Shown piece after piece: positions 47,624-59,829 of a stretch of DNA of 64,000 nucleotides; position 1 is the stretch's first letter; every line of letters starts with the position of its first letter. This stretch comes from Tetrastigma voinierianum (lineage: Eukaryota; Streptophyta; Magnoliopsida; Vitales; Vitaceae). Under the pieces are notes generated by a model. That model ran no database searches. It worked only from the letters and a program-made list of their open reading frames with translations, and was not told where the DNA came from. Both the position numbers and the translations under genes were made by a program. The DNA is taken from assembly GCA_016808115.1 (NCBI GenBank), contig JAEQBH010002191.1:186001-250000 (forward strand), in the 5' to 3' direction.

Positions 47624-48254
47624 TGTTTTCTCTCGAATTCTCAGAGTCTCCGGATCGTTGTTTCATTAACCTAGCAGTAAGGACCTGCAAAACAAACAAG
47701 GCATCGACGGTGGTGTGTCGGCCTCCTCTCCGATGCTTAAGTTAGGTAGAGAAATAAAGAGCGTAAATATGTTCGTTTTTCAGTAGTCTCTCTTTACCTG
47801 TTGTGATTCCTCCTTATTTATGAAGGAGGATGATGATCCGCACATGAAGTGGGTGATTGGATTCTGAAATGGAAGGGAGGAGGGCACTTCAGTTTCGCGT
47901 CAAACGTTTTTCCTTTTGGATAGCCAAGTCATCTGAATCTTCTACCTCAAGGATCGTTTGATCATCTTAAGGGCGATTACGTACTTGATTCGTGGGAGGA
48001 TTTGTTCTCGAGCTGCGAGGGATCAGCCGGGAAATTATTGGCTGACCATTTTCTTAGAGACGACAGCGGCTAGAAGAGGATGTGCTCGGACAATAAATCC
48101 TAGAGGCCTTTGCTGTGATCGAATAGTCCATGGGTCGGGCTTCAAGCCATGGTTCGGATCCATGTTCGTGTGAGGATACTTGGGCCTCCTGTGGGTTTTG
48201 ATTCGTTTGGGCCTTCTTAATAGGGGTGCTGGGACAAAAGCCATGGTACTCACA
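47624..48254 (-). repeat. 5' LTR of element A
   Basis: Direct repeat of 30437-31066. On the minus strand it begins tgtgagtaccatgg and ends ...gagagaaaaca. The TATA-like cataaataagg is at 47812-47822. Differences from the other LTR include substitutions and many small gaps. Confidence 0.7.
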
Positions 48255-50018
48255 TATTTGGTGATCAAATGCCTTTGCTGCGTCACGAATCGCTCTTACC
48301 TGAATAAAGCGTCATATGAGGCCCGATGGCTTGACACCAGTCGTAACAATGACGACAAATGTCGATAAAACCATGACAACACAGAAAACAAAATAAAACT
48401 TAAATATTACTAGAATAACCATTTTATTAAGCAATAAAATGAAATAAAAAGATTTAGATGGGTGATTTCAGGCCAAGAATGGTAAAAAAATTACCCCTTC
48501 TCACCTGAGGAAAATAATCTACAAAAGAAAAAAGATGAGAGAAAATGAAAGAAGGACAACTCATTTTATAGTTTACTTATTTCATTAGAATTTTAATTAT
48601 CATATGTTAACATATTTCTTGTCAAAAAATATTTTTATATTAAAATCTAATTTATTTTAATGATTTACACATGAAATTAAAACAAATTTTTAATAAAAAA
48701 TTGATGATGCTTTTTCAACCGGGCTGGGAATTTGGAGAGCGTGTCGGGGTCGGCCCAGGAGTTTGGACTGGAATCTTGATGGGCTGGTCTGCGGCTCTGG
48801 GTATGGCACTTCTGCGAAAACAGGAAGGGTGGTCGGCGGGCTTCGCGGAGTGGCCTTCAGATCAAACCGTCCGTTTCTTTCTGTTTCTTTTCGCAGACAT
48901 CCTCTGTCTTGTGTGTTTCTGATCCTAAGACCTTTCCTTTGCCTTTAGTGACTTCGGACTTCCTTCTCTCTTAGTCTTAATCGGGCACTTTTTGTGCGAG
49001 TCTTTCTACGTTGTCTTTCTTTTAATCGTATTTGGATCAGCTGCATCTTCGTTTTCTTGATTTCTTCCGAGGGCGTCGACGAGTTGTTTGGAGTTAGCGA
49101 GAATTTGTTTTCATTATCCACTTTCATTATGGTTGGTCGTTCTTCTTCTCTGCATTATCGATGGTAATTCTTGGTATTGCTGGTTAGATGGTGGTGGTGA
49201 CCGACCCGTTCGGTCGGTGACATTTGAAGATACTCCAGAGGTGCCCCCTCTTCCGCCCAGACCGAGAGCGAGGAAAGTGAACTGATTAAATATCTGGGGG
49301 GTCGAGCTCGAGATCTGTAGATTCGCATGCTTTAAGCGTGGGACCTAGTAAGGTCGGTCAGCCGTATGGGGCCATTTTTGCCGGGCGTTATCGACCTGCC
49401 CAGGCGTTCGGGTGTGGTCCCGACATTTCCCGACCTACATGTGGTGTAAATTGCAGGATGGTGTGTTTCTTGATGGCCTTGATAACGGTCTTAGCTTCCC
49501 TCTGCACCTTACGTAAAGGGGTTTGCGACATTCAATGTGTGTCCGCTTGACTTATCGGTAGTTTGGGGTATTTTGGACAGCTTATTTGGTTTTCTTTAGG
49601 GACGGGGGTTCGATTGTCCCCGATATAGCCGTAGCTTCTTTTGCCTTTTAGTCAGAAGGAGACATCGAGGGCTTTCTTTATTTCTAGGCGTTTAGACTCT
49701 CTTGTATTTAGATCTTCCACCTCTTCCCATAGGAATTTGTGGAAGGGACGTGATGAGCTTAAAAGTCATCTATTTTAGTTGCATTTTGTTGATTTTATTA
49801 TAAAAAGACAATTAAGATGCGAGATATGAAGAAACTCACGAGTTCGTTAAGTGCGGGAAGTATAAAGAAAGAAAATACGGTGGAAAATGCGATGGCGGGT
49901 GGAGTAAAAGTGCGACCCAGTTGGCGGAGCGAGAAAGGAAGAAATGGCTAAGTCATTGATGCGGTTTTGGGGTTTACGACGAGTTGAAGTCGCTGACGGG
50001 GATAGCGAAGCTATAGAA
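48255..50018. other. Repeat-derived DNA right of element A
   Basis: 48302-48515 repeats 29216-29400 in direct orientation, and 48565-48700 repeats 29845-29985 in inverse orientation. From 48.7 kb the sequence becomes GC-richer, with no recognisable protein. A charged/proline stretch in the plus frame at about 49205-49285 ('PVRSVTFEDTPEVPPLPPRP') may be a retroelement ORF remnant but has no clear match. Confidence 0.4.
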
Positions 50019-50940
50019 GTCGCGACATGGCTACATGAGAAGTGAAAGAAATGAGCTGATGTCGCGACGTGAGATCGAAGTCGTGACATCAAGAACCACC
50101 GGTCGAAGCTACAGACTCATGAGAAGATGTCGCGACAAGATACTGGTGTCGTGACATCAAGAACAGACAGTTGAGACTTGTGAAGGCATGATGTGATGTC
50201 GCGACGTGGGATCGAGGTCGCGACATCGCCAAGCGATGAAACACAGTAGATCCATAGTTGATGTCGCGACGAAGATTGATGGCCGCGACATCAAAAAACG
50301 ATTGAAATCACGCAAAGAGCGTGACAAGATGTCGCGGCCAATTGATAATGGCGACATGAGAACCATCGGATGAAAGCGAAATGAGCTTCTTTGTCACGAC
50401 AAGAGTAGAATGCGACATCAAAAGCCATCCAGTGAAGGCGCAATGGCGATGTCGCGACATAAGATCGAAGTCGCGACATAGGACCTGCTCAGTTGAAGGT
50501 TGAAGTTTCATAAAGTGAGGTCGCGACAAGATATCGATGTCGTGACATCAGGAACGACTAGATCAAAGCTGCAGAGTCATAAAGCGATGTCGCGACATCA
50601 ATCACGATGTCGCGACAACGGAAAGCGACCAGTTGGAAGCTTCTGGTTTCTTTTTAGATGATGTCGCGTGAGAGATCGTCAATACCGTGACATGTCGCGA
50701 CCATAAGTTAGCATGCGGATGATTTGGCGAGGTGTAATGGATATCGCGTCAGCGACATCGGGGAGAACTAATTGAAACACCTTAAGGCGTGAGAAGATGT
50801 GACAAGATGATGTCGCGACACGGGAATATTCATCGAGGCTACATAGAGTATGTTGAAGTCGCGACGTGGGATCGAGTCGCGAGCGCCATGATGTCACGAC
50901 AAAGGCGGGGGTCGCGACTTGAGCAGTGACTTGGGCTGGA
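50019..50940. repeat. Tandem array of TCGCGA-centred dyads (about 67-bp unit)
   Basis: About 13 units, anchored near 50059, 50126, 50195, 50260, 50328, 50392, 50448, 50517, 50586 and 50659, then less regular. The consensus unit has an arm gatgtcgcgac, a spacer of 9-11 bp (often gatcga), an arm gtcgcgacatc, then aagaac and a variable 30-35 bp with ttgaagct and agagtcat pieces. The two arms are exact reverse complements, and each arm contains the self-complementary tcgcga. No reading frame stays open through the array. Confidence 0.9.
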
Positions 50941-51068
50941 TACTCAAAATCCTGCAGGCTACATTGGGATTAGGGCCCGATTGGAAAACCTATCAAATCT
51001 GCTGACTATCCATTTCGTTGAGGAGCTCGGCGGCCTTGACGAGTGCGGATAGGCGAAGAGCTCGATTT

Positions 51069-51110
51069 TATTTTCTTTTCTTTTCTTTTCTTTTCTTTTC
51101 TTTTATTTTC
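51069..51110. repeat. CTTTT pentanucleotide microsatellite
   Basis: About seven ttttc units in a row. Confidence 0.95.
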
Positions 51111-52330
51111 CTTCCATGTTGACTTAGATTAGGTTGATCGTTCTATTTTAATTTGATTTTTTTGGAATTGGATGTAATCGTTTTGTGAAGAAGGCCGAAT
51201 ATAAATTGATTAACTTTCAAGTTACCTGGAAAGTGGAAATTGGACAAATTACGGAATTGGTTTTATCGAGTTTGAAAATCTGATATTCTTATGATCAGAG
51301 AATCTTGCAGCGTGTGGCTCCCGATGTCGAGGAACCCGGCTTCCATTATGTGAATGCTATTTGTGAATTTATCTTTCCTCTTATTATTTCAGTGGCTAAT
51401 TTCGGTTTATGGTATTGCGAGTTATGGGTTTAAGGTTTTGATACGAATGTCGGTCTCTTGCTCCCAGATTTAAGTGTTCTTAGCTCGATTTCAAGGAGGT
51501 CCTGGTGAAACGATGCGTTCTAGGAGCTACAGGCATTTCGGGTAAAGGTGTATTAACACGCGCTATTTTTGATGTTGTGCTTTGTAAAATTTGCTTGGAT
51601 ACATCATAACTGCGCGGAAATCGAATTAAGTCGACGAGTTATCCATTTAAACAAACAAGTTCATCTCAGTCGGATAGTGGGGCGATCAGTGTTAAGCGAG
51701 ATCTAATCAAGGAGAGGATGATCTATTCTAATTTGAGGACGAGTAACTTGGAAATTGTATATCCTTGCTTGTGGAGTAACTTGGGAGTAAGGTTCTGATC
51801 GACAATAAATGGGTATGAAGTATTGCAAAAGAAAATACGGAATCAGGAAGTCTGGTAAAAGTAGTTATCTAATTCCACGTGATCGAAGAATCGGGTCGAG
51901 AATGAATATTGAAATGTGGCTTATGGAGAATCCAAGGCTGAACTACTAGCATGGACGGTCACGGCGGAAATTCATAAGAAAGTTTTCTGAGTTGGCGAAT
52001 TGATTTATTCACAATAGCATTGGTCGTAATGAGTTCTCTAAACAATTATTATTCCAATTCTATGCATTTTTCCTAACTTTTACGTATTCTTTATTCTTTA
52101 CTTTTAAGTTTGTTGTTCATTTCAGTTAATTCTCTATGTTCATTTAATTTTCTAGCACCTTCAAGCTGGATCTCACTATCCCTTAGAGGTCCAAATAGTA
52201 TAGAAATTGAGTAGTCGGGGTAGTTGATTTTAAATTCTTGAGATCTCTGTGGGATCGATATCTGGACTTATGTCCATTTTATTACTTGTCGACCTGTGCA
52301 CTTGCAGAAAATCAGACCAAAACCAAACTT
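51111..52330 (+). other. Probable gypsy LTR end
   Basis: At 52238-52308 there is gatctctgtgggatcgatat, then ctggac...tttattactt, then cgacctgtgcacttgcag. Wording like 'CTCTGTGGGATCGATA ... TTACTT ... TGCACTTGC' is common at the 3' end of Athila/Tat-like LTRs, just before the primer-binding site. The rest of the stretch is non-coding. The left boundary is unknown, and no PBS is obvious to the right. Confidence 0.4.
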
Positions 52331-54479
52331 AGAAAAGGAATTACTCTAGGAGATTTTTGGTTAAAATATTATAATTTCAACAAGTTTTATGATAAGGTTG
52401 CTTGGGGATTAGACAATAGTCCTTTGGTAATAACGTCGTAAATTTGTATGTGTTCTTTGTGGTGCATCAACGGGGCCATTTATTTCTTTGTTAGCGACGC
52501 GATTGGGAGTATGATCCTCGGCTTGGGGCGACACTGCAGGCGTTAGATGGCTTGGACTACCCTCGAGAATCTTCGTGAGTGTTCGTTCTGTTTTTGGTTA
52601 TAATTTGTGTGTGGTCACTAGGCATCTCTGACTCTGTACTGTCTTCGTGCTTCTCAGGTGCTCGAATTGATCTCAGCGTTGAAGACAACGCCGTAGCGTT
52701 GGCATTGGCTGAGTGTCCTCCTCGTCCTTACGTGGAGTTGATCAAGTCGGATGTTCCCGGCTCATCGAGTTGAAGTCGCTCGATCTTCTTTGCTCTGAGC
52801 CTTCGCCTCCTTCCACTATAAGTTCCTCTCAGTTGGGCCCTGCATTTGCTAAACCAGTAGGGAGGCAGTTAGCTGATTGGAGATGTTAAGGTGTCTTGAG
52901 CCCGGGTAGGAAGCAGAAAACCTCGCCTCTGTTGAGAAAGATAAGTAGGCTTTGTTCGAAGTTAAGTTAGGGGCATGATCGTCTTCTCGGGCCTCTCATA
53001 TCCATAAATCGGGACGGGTTGTAAGGCTCCCATAGTTTTTGAGCTCGCGGTCCGTGCAGGTGCTGAGAGGGCGGAGACCATCGAGTGAAGTAGTTATTGT
53101 GGATTAGCGATCACGCCATTTACGTCTAGGACCCGCCGACGAAGAAGGTTAAGTCGCCTTCTCGAAGGGAGGAAGAGGAGAGGAGGAAAGATCCGGAACC
53201 CTAAGTTGGCGGAGACGGGGATTCTTTACTTCATAATGCCGAGTTGGCGGCAGGCGCAATCTCATCTATTCTTGGGACTACGATCTTAAAGGTCGAGTTC
53301 TTGTACTGCAGTTGATGAAGACTGGCCTATCTCTGAGGGCCGCCTCAGTAGTTCCGTGCCTTGTCATATTTGGCTACATTTTGAGATGAGTTTTCATGCT
53401 TCGTTGAATGTTGATTCTATCTTCAGATGTGCAGTGGCTCTCATTTGAAGGTTTGGCCCGAGGCGAAAATAAAGCGAAGGTCATCTTTAAGCGGCAGGGC
53501 TCCTTAAGCGGGTGGCTTCTCTCCTATCTGGCGGTGAGTTCTGAAGCCCGGGTGCATCGATATGTAGGAAAGCGTGAAGCTCAGTGCGATCTGAAACATA
53601 CCCGCTGCTGACGGTGCCGAGACCGGAGTGAAGGCGAGACCGGAATAGCGAGGCGAAGGCGAGCCGGGGTCGGGATGATTTGAAATTTCTTGTGAAAATG
53701 ACTTAGTGGAGAAATTGGGGCGAACACTTGATCGCTCGGTATGACGCCGGATGGTTAGGGACGAGCTTCTCCGTCCCGAGGCGAGCCGAGTCTAAGGGAG
53801 GGAGTTGCATGCGTCAAAGGCGATCTTAAATGGATAAGGCGGCAGCTTTTGGATGAGGCTCGTGCGGGTGACGGACGATCAGCTCGGTCGGAGCAGCACG
53901 AATGAGTGTCGCCCGGGTTGCGTGGGGATCTTCATCGTGAAATAACTTTGGTGGCTCAGTCGGAATGAGAAATTATTGGAAGATTGAGTTTGGCGTCCCT
54001 GTCCAAATGGGTTTTACGGGTGTCACTTTTGAAGAAGGATGTTGTGCCTATTAGGCTGGACTTTAACTGATCTTCAGTGACGACGGGGATGAGGGTCCTT
54101 CTCTACTTGACTATCTGGAGAAATGGGCACCAGCTAAGGCCATCCTTCTTCAGATGCGCTTCTCCGCCGATGCTGATCTCACGTTTGCGTCTTCTTTTGC
54201 CGGAGTGTCGACTTTTATACTTTTTTTTTTTTTTTTTGGGCCTGGGACCCAAGACATATGTAGCCTTTTCCTCAATGAGTACTCATTTTTGCACCTCATT
54301 GTCGCCTCACCTTGCAGCGGCGTTCTTCGCGTTGTTAACCGGCTTATGCTTTACTTCTTGTATGCATGTGGTATGAATTAAGTGCCTGAGTTGAGATGTT
54401 GAGCTCCTTAGGCCAGTCATTTGAAGCTCTGGGCTCTCGGACCTTGCAATTTGAATAACACAGTGGTGTCCTTTAGTGT
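52331..54479. other. Unassigned repeat-derived DNA
   Basis: No recognisable domain. Short plus frames exist but none shows a known motif. A T run of about 18 lies at 54221-54238. Given its position between an LTR-like end and the tandem arrays, it is probably the internal region of a decayed element. Confidence 0.3.
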
Positions 54480-55740
54480 GGCCTGGCGGGTGGATGAACT
54501 CGTCGGGTGGAGCTCTTGGGCTCAGGTCGGATGACTTGCTTGAGTTGAGCTTGTCTCCTTGGGAATTTGCATGGCTGTGTAAGAGAGGGTTGAGCTCGTC
54601 GGCGTGAGCCTCTTAGGCTCGATCGGTGGTTTCTGAGTCAGCGACTCCTTAAATTGCATGGTGCATGTAGAGATGGTTGAGCTCGTCCAACGTGAGCTGC
54701 GGGCTCCGTCATTTGAGTTTCTGAGTTGAGTGAGCTTCTTAGTGCATGGCTATATAGAAGGGTTGAGCTGATCCCAACGTGAGCTCTTGGGCTCGTCGGT
54801 ACGAGTTACTACGAGTTGAAGGCCCGAATCCTTAGACTACATGGTCTATGTAGATGGTTGGGCTTCGTCAGCGTGAGCTCTTGGAGCTCCGGATTAGTGA
54901 GTTTCTGAGTTAGGCCCGGCTCATAGTGCGCATGGTCTATGTAGAAGAGGTTGAGCTCGTCAGCGTGAAGCTGATGGGCGAAGTTCGTTTATGTGGTATT
55001 GAGCGAGGCTCGTCATGTGAGCGGTTGGTGAGCTCGTCAATGTGGTTCTTTGGGAAGGACCGTCACATGTGGCTGTTGGGAAGAGCTACGTCAACGTGGC
55101 TTTGTTGGGTAGGCTCGTCCCATGTGACGGTGGGGCTTCATGATGTGAGCTATTTGTGAGCTCGTCCCATGTGAATTCTTTGGGAAGAGCTCGTCAACGT
55201 GGTTTGTTGGAAGAAGCTCGTGCATGTGGTATTTGTTGGGAAGAGCCTTCGTGATGTGAGCTGTTGAGCAAAGCTCGTCCCGATGTGGTTGTTGGGAGAG
55301 AGGCTTCATGATGTGAGCTGGCACGGGAAGGCTCGTCGCGTGGTTGTTGGGCGGGGCTCGTGTATGTGAATTGTTGGGAAGGCTCGCCCGATGTGGCTAG
55401 CTGGGCGGAGCTCATCGTGTAATTTCTTTGGGCTCCGGCGGCGAGGCGGGGTTGCGTCTTTGGGCGATCGACTCCTCGGAGTAGGCGTGACCTATCCGGA
55501 GTAGGCAGACTTGCAAAGTGGTTGCGCTAGGCTCGGCGCGGGTCAGTGGCGATGTGGCCCCATTTGGTCGCTCCTCGGTGGCGTGACGTGCGGAGTGGGC
55601 GAATACGTCGAGAAGTGGGGAATTCTTGGACTCCGGCCATTTGTCGTAGAGTGGCGATGTTAGAGTGGCGATGTGGCGATCCCGATCGACTCCTCGGTGG
55701 CGTGACACAGTGCGAGTGGGACGAACTCGTCCAGTGAGGC
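54480..55740 (-). repeat. Three successive tandem-repeat families
   Basis: Family 1 (about 54480-54980): units of roughly 85-92 bp with ggttgagctcgtc, gcgtgagctcttgggctc, gagtttctgagtt and gcatggtctatgtag, anchored at 54586, 54672, 54764, 54855 and 54947. Family 2 (about 54980-55430): about 28-40 bp units of tgttgggaagagctcgtc plus a(a/c)tgtgg. Family 3 (about 55440-55740): units with cgactcctcggtggcgtgac and gtggcgatgtgg. All share the gctcgtc word, so families 1 and 2 probably derive from one another. The location, downstream of the minus-strand pol of element B, is where Tat/Ogre elements tend to carry such arrays. Confidence 0.85.
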
Positions 55741-56476
55741 TCAGCTGGTGCGTGACTCAGGCTCTAATTTTCTTGGAAGGTCTGGAACATCTTTAATCTT
55801 TGGAGTTTATGGAGAATTTGGAACGTTTGAGTGACTTTTCAAGTGCTTTAGCCTTCTTATAAATGGCGGCCTCGTTGCTACGGAGGTTATACTTTATATA
55901 TTCTGCTTCTTCTGGTGCGTAACTAAAGTATGTGCTAGATGACGTCGAAATCTGATCGTCTTATTTGGGGATTCGCACCGGTGTGGTTCGGCTATCGGAC
56001 CACCTTGTGGGAGTTGTGTTTTCTAGTCTCCCCTTTATGGGAGTCGTATTTATTCCACTAGCATCGTCTTTAGGGAAGGTATCGGAAGGGTGCATAAGCG
56101 CCTTTGCTTTCTCATTTTTAATTTTTCTTTTTCTTACTCTTTCTTCTCCTTATACATGCTGTATTTTCTTCCACATTTCATTTCTCCTCTTTCATACAAA
56201 CTCTTTCCATCTACTTTCTTCTTCTCCTCTTTTCGACTTTTTTGTCATTTATTTCCATCTTGTTTTTCTTTCCTTTTTCTTCACGAGTTTTTTTTTTTTT
56301 GAAGGCGCTTGTCTTTGTGTGCTTCGAATGTAGCAGATGACATCAACGGTGTATGGAATGTGATCTGATTGGAATAAAGAGCGACTTTTCCTTTTATGTC
56401 TATGAGCTATGTAATTTTTGAGCATTACATGTCTGAGTTGACGTCTTAACAAAATAACCAATAAATGGTCGAATCG
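55741..56476 (-). other. Region between the arrays and pol of element B
   Basis: CT-rich on the plus strand at 56095-56300 with a T run near 56287-56299; on the minus strand it is a long purine-rich segment. No protein domain is seen. It is likely the 3' non-coding part of element B. Confidence 0.35.
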
Positions 56477-59400
56477 TTAACTGAAAATTGATAAATCTCC
56501 ATTTAAGATTACAAACGAGTTTCGATAAAAGCGTTTAAGATGCTCGCATTCAAACATCTTGTAAATTTTCCCTCCTCGTGGGTTCATAATTGCACAGTGG
56601 CGACTGAGATTATGATATGGGAATTGGCACCCGATTGGGATTTGATTTCGGGTGTCTTTGGTTCTTCCTTGGTAGCGGTAGCTTTTAAAGACCAAATCGC
56701 CGGCGTGTAGCTCACAGGTTTGACTTTTTGGTTGTAGTCTCGTAGTCTTCCTTTGGTAGTCTTCGTGCGATTTAGAACCTGCTCCGTTTTCATCTAAGAG
56801 ATCCAAATTTAGGTGGAGGCCTCGTCATTGTGCTCTACGTCGCTAACTCGAATCCTTGGGGACTTTTAACCCGACCTCGTGAGACTACGCCCCGATGCCG
56901 AAGGCTAGGCGAATGGGGTTTCTCAGGTTCTTGACCTGCGCGTTGTCTGTGGCTTGGCAGCACCTCGGGGAGGTATTCTACCCACTTTCCTTTAAGATCT
57001 TCCAGTTTGGTCTTCAATGCGGCCTTCAGGGTTCTGATGGTGACCGACTGGCTTGGATTAGGCTGCCGATGTCTTTGGAGGCAGTAGAAATTCTTAATTC
57101 CTAGTTCGGCACAGAAATCTCTGAATTTGGCGTTGTTAAATTGTTTTCCATTGTCTGATACCAGGGCTCTTGGGATCTGGGAACACAACGTATGATGGCT
57201 TGCCGCCACAGTGCGTATCTTACGCTCGTGATTGTGTTTAAAGGCTAAACTGACCCATTTGGTGAAGTAGTCTACTGCGATGATGATGAACTTACATGGC
57301 GCCGAGGGCGGAGGTCGTGTGTCGAGCCCATTGTTGGAAGAGCGGGGCTTGTGATTGACGTCGGGAATACGATGGAAGTGTGGGATCTTGGCGTGCTCTG
57401 GCCGAATCTTGCATTTCTTAACTAGGTGGTTCGTCTTTGAGCATTGTAGGCGATGGTATCCTTGTCTCAGAGGAACTTTCATGATTATTTCGAGCTCAGA
57501 TATGATTTGCGCGAAATACCCTCGTGTCTCTCTTAGCGCGTATTCGATGTTTTCTGGATAATCTTAAGGATAGGAGTGAAGAAACCTCGTATGCGAGGTT
57601 TCCCTTATGATTAGTGAACTGGCGAGACCTCGTCCTTATTTTAGGCCTTCTTTGGTTGTCGGGTGAAGCGTCCAGTCAATTATAATCCCGAGATGGGGTC
57701 CATCCAACTAGGCTCGGACTCGACCTGGGCAACCTCCACGTCGCAGAGATCGATAGAGGGCTCTGCAATTTTCGACGGTGTCGATCACGGGAGTCTTCCG
57801 TGAGGGTACATTTGCCCAACTGCGGCGTCGGCTCGGGAGTTCTACGCTCTGGGGACATGTCGACTGAACACCTGTGATTTTTAATAAATCTCGTACTTTT
57901 GGAGATATAGGATCATCCTTTGCTTTTAGCCTCGTAAGGTGTCTTACATTTTATCTTACCGCAGTGGTCGCTGAGCCTCGGTAGGTCAACTTCAGTGAAT
58001 GAGCGAGGTTGAGGCCTGTTATGACGGCCTCATACTCGGCCTGGATTGTTGGAGCTGGAATCGAATACGAGTGCTTACTTTCGATGTACATTCATGCAGG
58101 TGAGGTGGAGCTGCTCTGCTCCCTTGCATTTGGGGCTCCATCTACAGAGAGTTTCCAAATGGGGAGGTCGTTCATTATTTGAGCGTTCTGTTGAGCTGGG
58201 TGCGGTGGGGCGCTCGTGCGAAGTCGGTTAAGACACAACCCTTTATTAGGTTTTGAGCTTTGTATCGATGTCGAATTAAAGCAGCTCTATGGCCCGTTCA
58301 TCAACCTTAGGAGACCACGGTTTATGTAACACTGCTTCATCAGGAATTAGTTGGGACTTACATGGTGTGAGCACGGAAGTAAGGCGGAGTTCCATTTAAA
58401 CGGTTACCAAGGCCCGAATTAGTTTTTCCATCTTTGGGTATCTACCATCCGCACACTCTCGAGCTCGGCTATGATAGTAGGCCGGGTCTTGCGCTCGTTC
58501 TTTATCTCGACGAGGACATTTGTTAGTTGAAGAGAATGCGATGCATTTAGAGTATGAAGTAAGGAGCTCTCCTTGACGGGACTTACCTAGGATGGGAGGA
58601 GGCTCGAATGCATTTTCAAGTAAATGCCTCCTGCTCGTATCCCATTGAAAGGCTTTCTTGAGACTTGGAAGAAAGGCAGCGTATCCTTGCCACGGACCTG
58701 AAATCGAACACAAGGCGGCAATCCTTCCTGTCAGGCGTTGAACTTCCTTTACACTTGATGGCGAAGGCATGTTGAGTACAGCCTTTATCTTGTCTGGATT
58801 TGCTTCAATTCCTCGGTGGTTGACTATGAAACCCAGGAATTTCGGTACGTCTCGAAGCGCCTTGGTGGATTCGAGTTTCATGTTGTAGTTTCTCGAGTCT
58901 GAAATGCTTGGGATAGATGGTATGTAGACTCATCGAGTGGTGGATTCTGACATATCATGCATCTTCCCATGGTTGTGCTTATGCGCCTAGAGATATCCAG
59001 TTCCGCGACCTGCGATCGTGGCTCTTGCGTTTGCTGAGCTTGAGCGGCATCACCACGATAACAATAGGTTCCACGTCTTTGTGACCCAGGCGAGGTCTTT
59101 TCTTGGTCGCTGGGTCCGTACTTATCTGGTTAGTGTGGACGGCATCCATAAGGCCAGAAGTTCATCGCGGCGGTGGCGTGATGAGGTCGATTCGTGGCGG
59201 AAGCGTCTTTTAGAGCGCTCTTTGTTGATGTCGGTGAAATTCGATCTGGTCGCCACTTGCCGTTGGCTTTTTTGACGAGTACTACGTTGGCTAATACATT
59301 CGGAAATTCTACCTCCACTGATCGCTCTGCTGGAGGGTTTGTTGACTAACCGTTGATGGCTTTGTCTTTCGAATGTGGCTCCTCTCTTTGTTTGATTGGC

Positions 59401-59732
59401 TTGAAGGATGGTGAGATTCGACACGTAGTGTCTGTGGGATCAATTCCTCCCATATCTGCCTGCTTTCATGCGAAGACGTCTTTGTTTTGTTTTAAAAAAT
59501 GGATAAGGAGGTTTTTGAGGTCTTTCTCTAGCTTGGATCCGATATAGGCGAGATGCTCCTGGTCGTCGTCCAATAATACGGGTTCCAGTTCTTCTGATGG
59601 CTCGGGTCGGGTGAACACCTCGTCACGTATGTGATTAGTGCCTGGTGATATTTTGAGCCACATTTGAGATGGGTTTGCAGGTGCTTTGCGCACTAATCGT
59701 GTCCCAGTGAGCGATTGGTGTTCGGAGTCCAC
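56477..59732 (-). pseudogene. Tat-like pol relic (element B)
   Basis: Minus-strand order from right to left. Pre-RT linker: 'EHLAYIGSKLEKDLKNLLIH' with 'NKDVFA' (59732-59466). RT start: 'VEFPNVLANVVLVKKANGKW' (59318-59250). RT end/RNase H start: 'KFLGFIVNHRGIEANPDKIK' and 'EVQRLTGRIAAL' (58881-58680), then 'YPKMEKLIRALVTV' (58440). Integrase: 'FIIIAVDYFTKWV' (about 57290-57255, first catalytic D), 'RALVSDNGKQFNNAKFRDFC' (about 57170, second D) and 'AALKTKLEDLKGKWVEYLPE' (about 57025-56960); end segment 'QAGDLVF'-like and 'CEHLKRFYR' (56800-56540). Frames change repeatedly and parts of RT, including YxDD, are missing. Distinct in sequence from element A. Confidence 0.85.
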
Positions 59733-59829
59733 TTAGTATCACTTATGCCATTTCGAGGATTATTTTGGTTATTTTACGGGTTTTGCATACCTTAGGAGTT
59801 CGATATCTCGAGATATGTGCGGAGCCATG

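Larger units (their letters stand above)
30437..48254 (-). mobile_element. Tat-like Ty3/gypsy retrotransposon (element A), nested
   Basis: The two LTRs (30437-31066 and 47624-48254) are direct repeats. Between them, read on the minus strand, come a PBS-like site, gag (about 47.4-46.1 kb), RT, RNase H, integrase (to 42.27 kb), a tandem array, a long 3' region and a polypurine tract (about 31.09 kb). Length is 17.8 kb, of which at least 3.95 kb is a later solo LTR insertion and 2.4 kb an independent LTR. Flanks are tcttt (left) and tattt (right), 4 of 5 matching, so the target duplication is only probable. Family knowledge: the Tat/Ogre lineage has long 3' regions with tandem repeats. Confidence 0.7.

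Noticed and set aside
50019..50940. CRISPR array
   Set aside because: The repeats are palindromic and about evenly spaced, but the spacers are related to each other, the host is a plant, and there are no cas genes. It is a tandem satellite-like array.
55965..56333. 122-codon hydrophobic frame
   Set aside because: Another CT-rich tract artefact next to the pol of element B, with no start context or homology.
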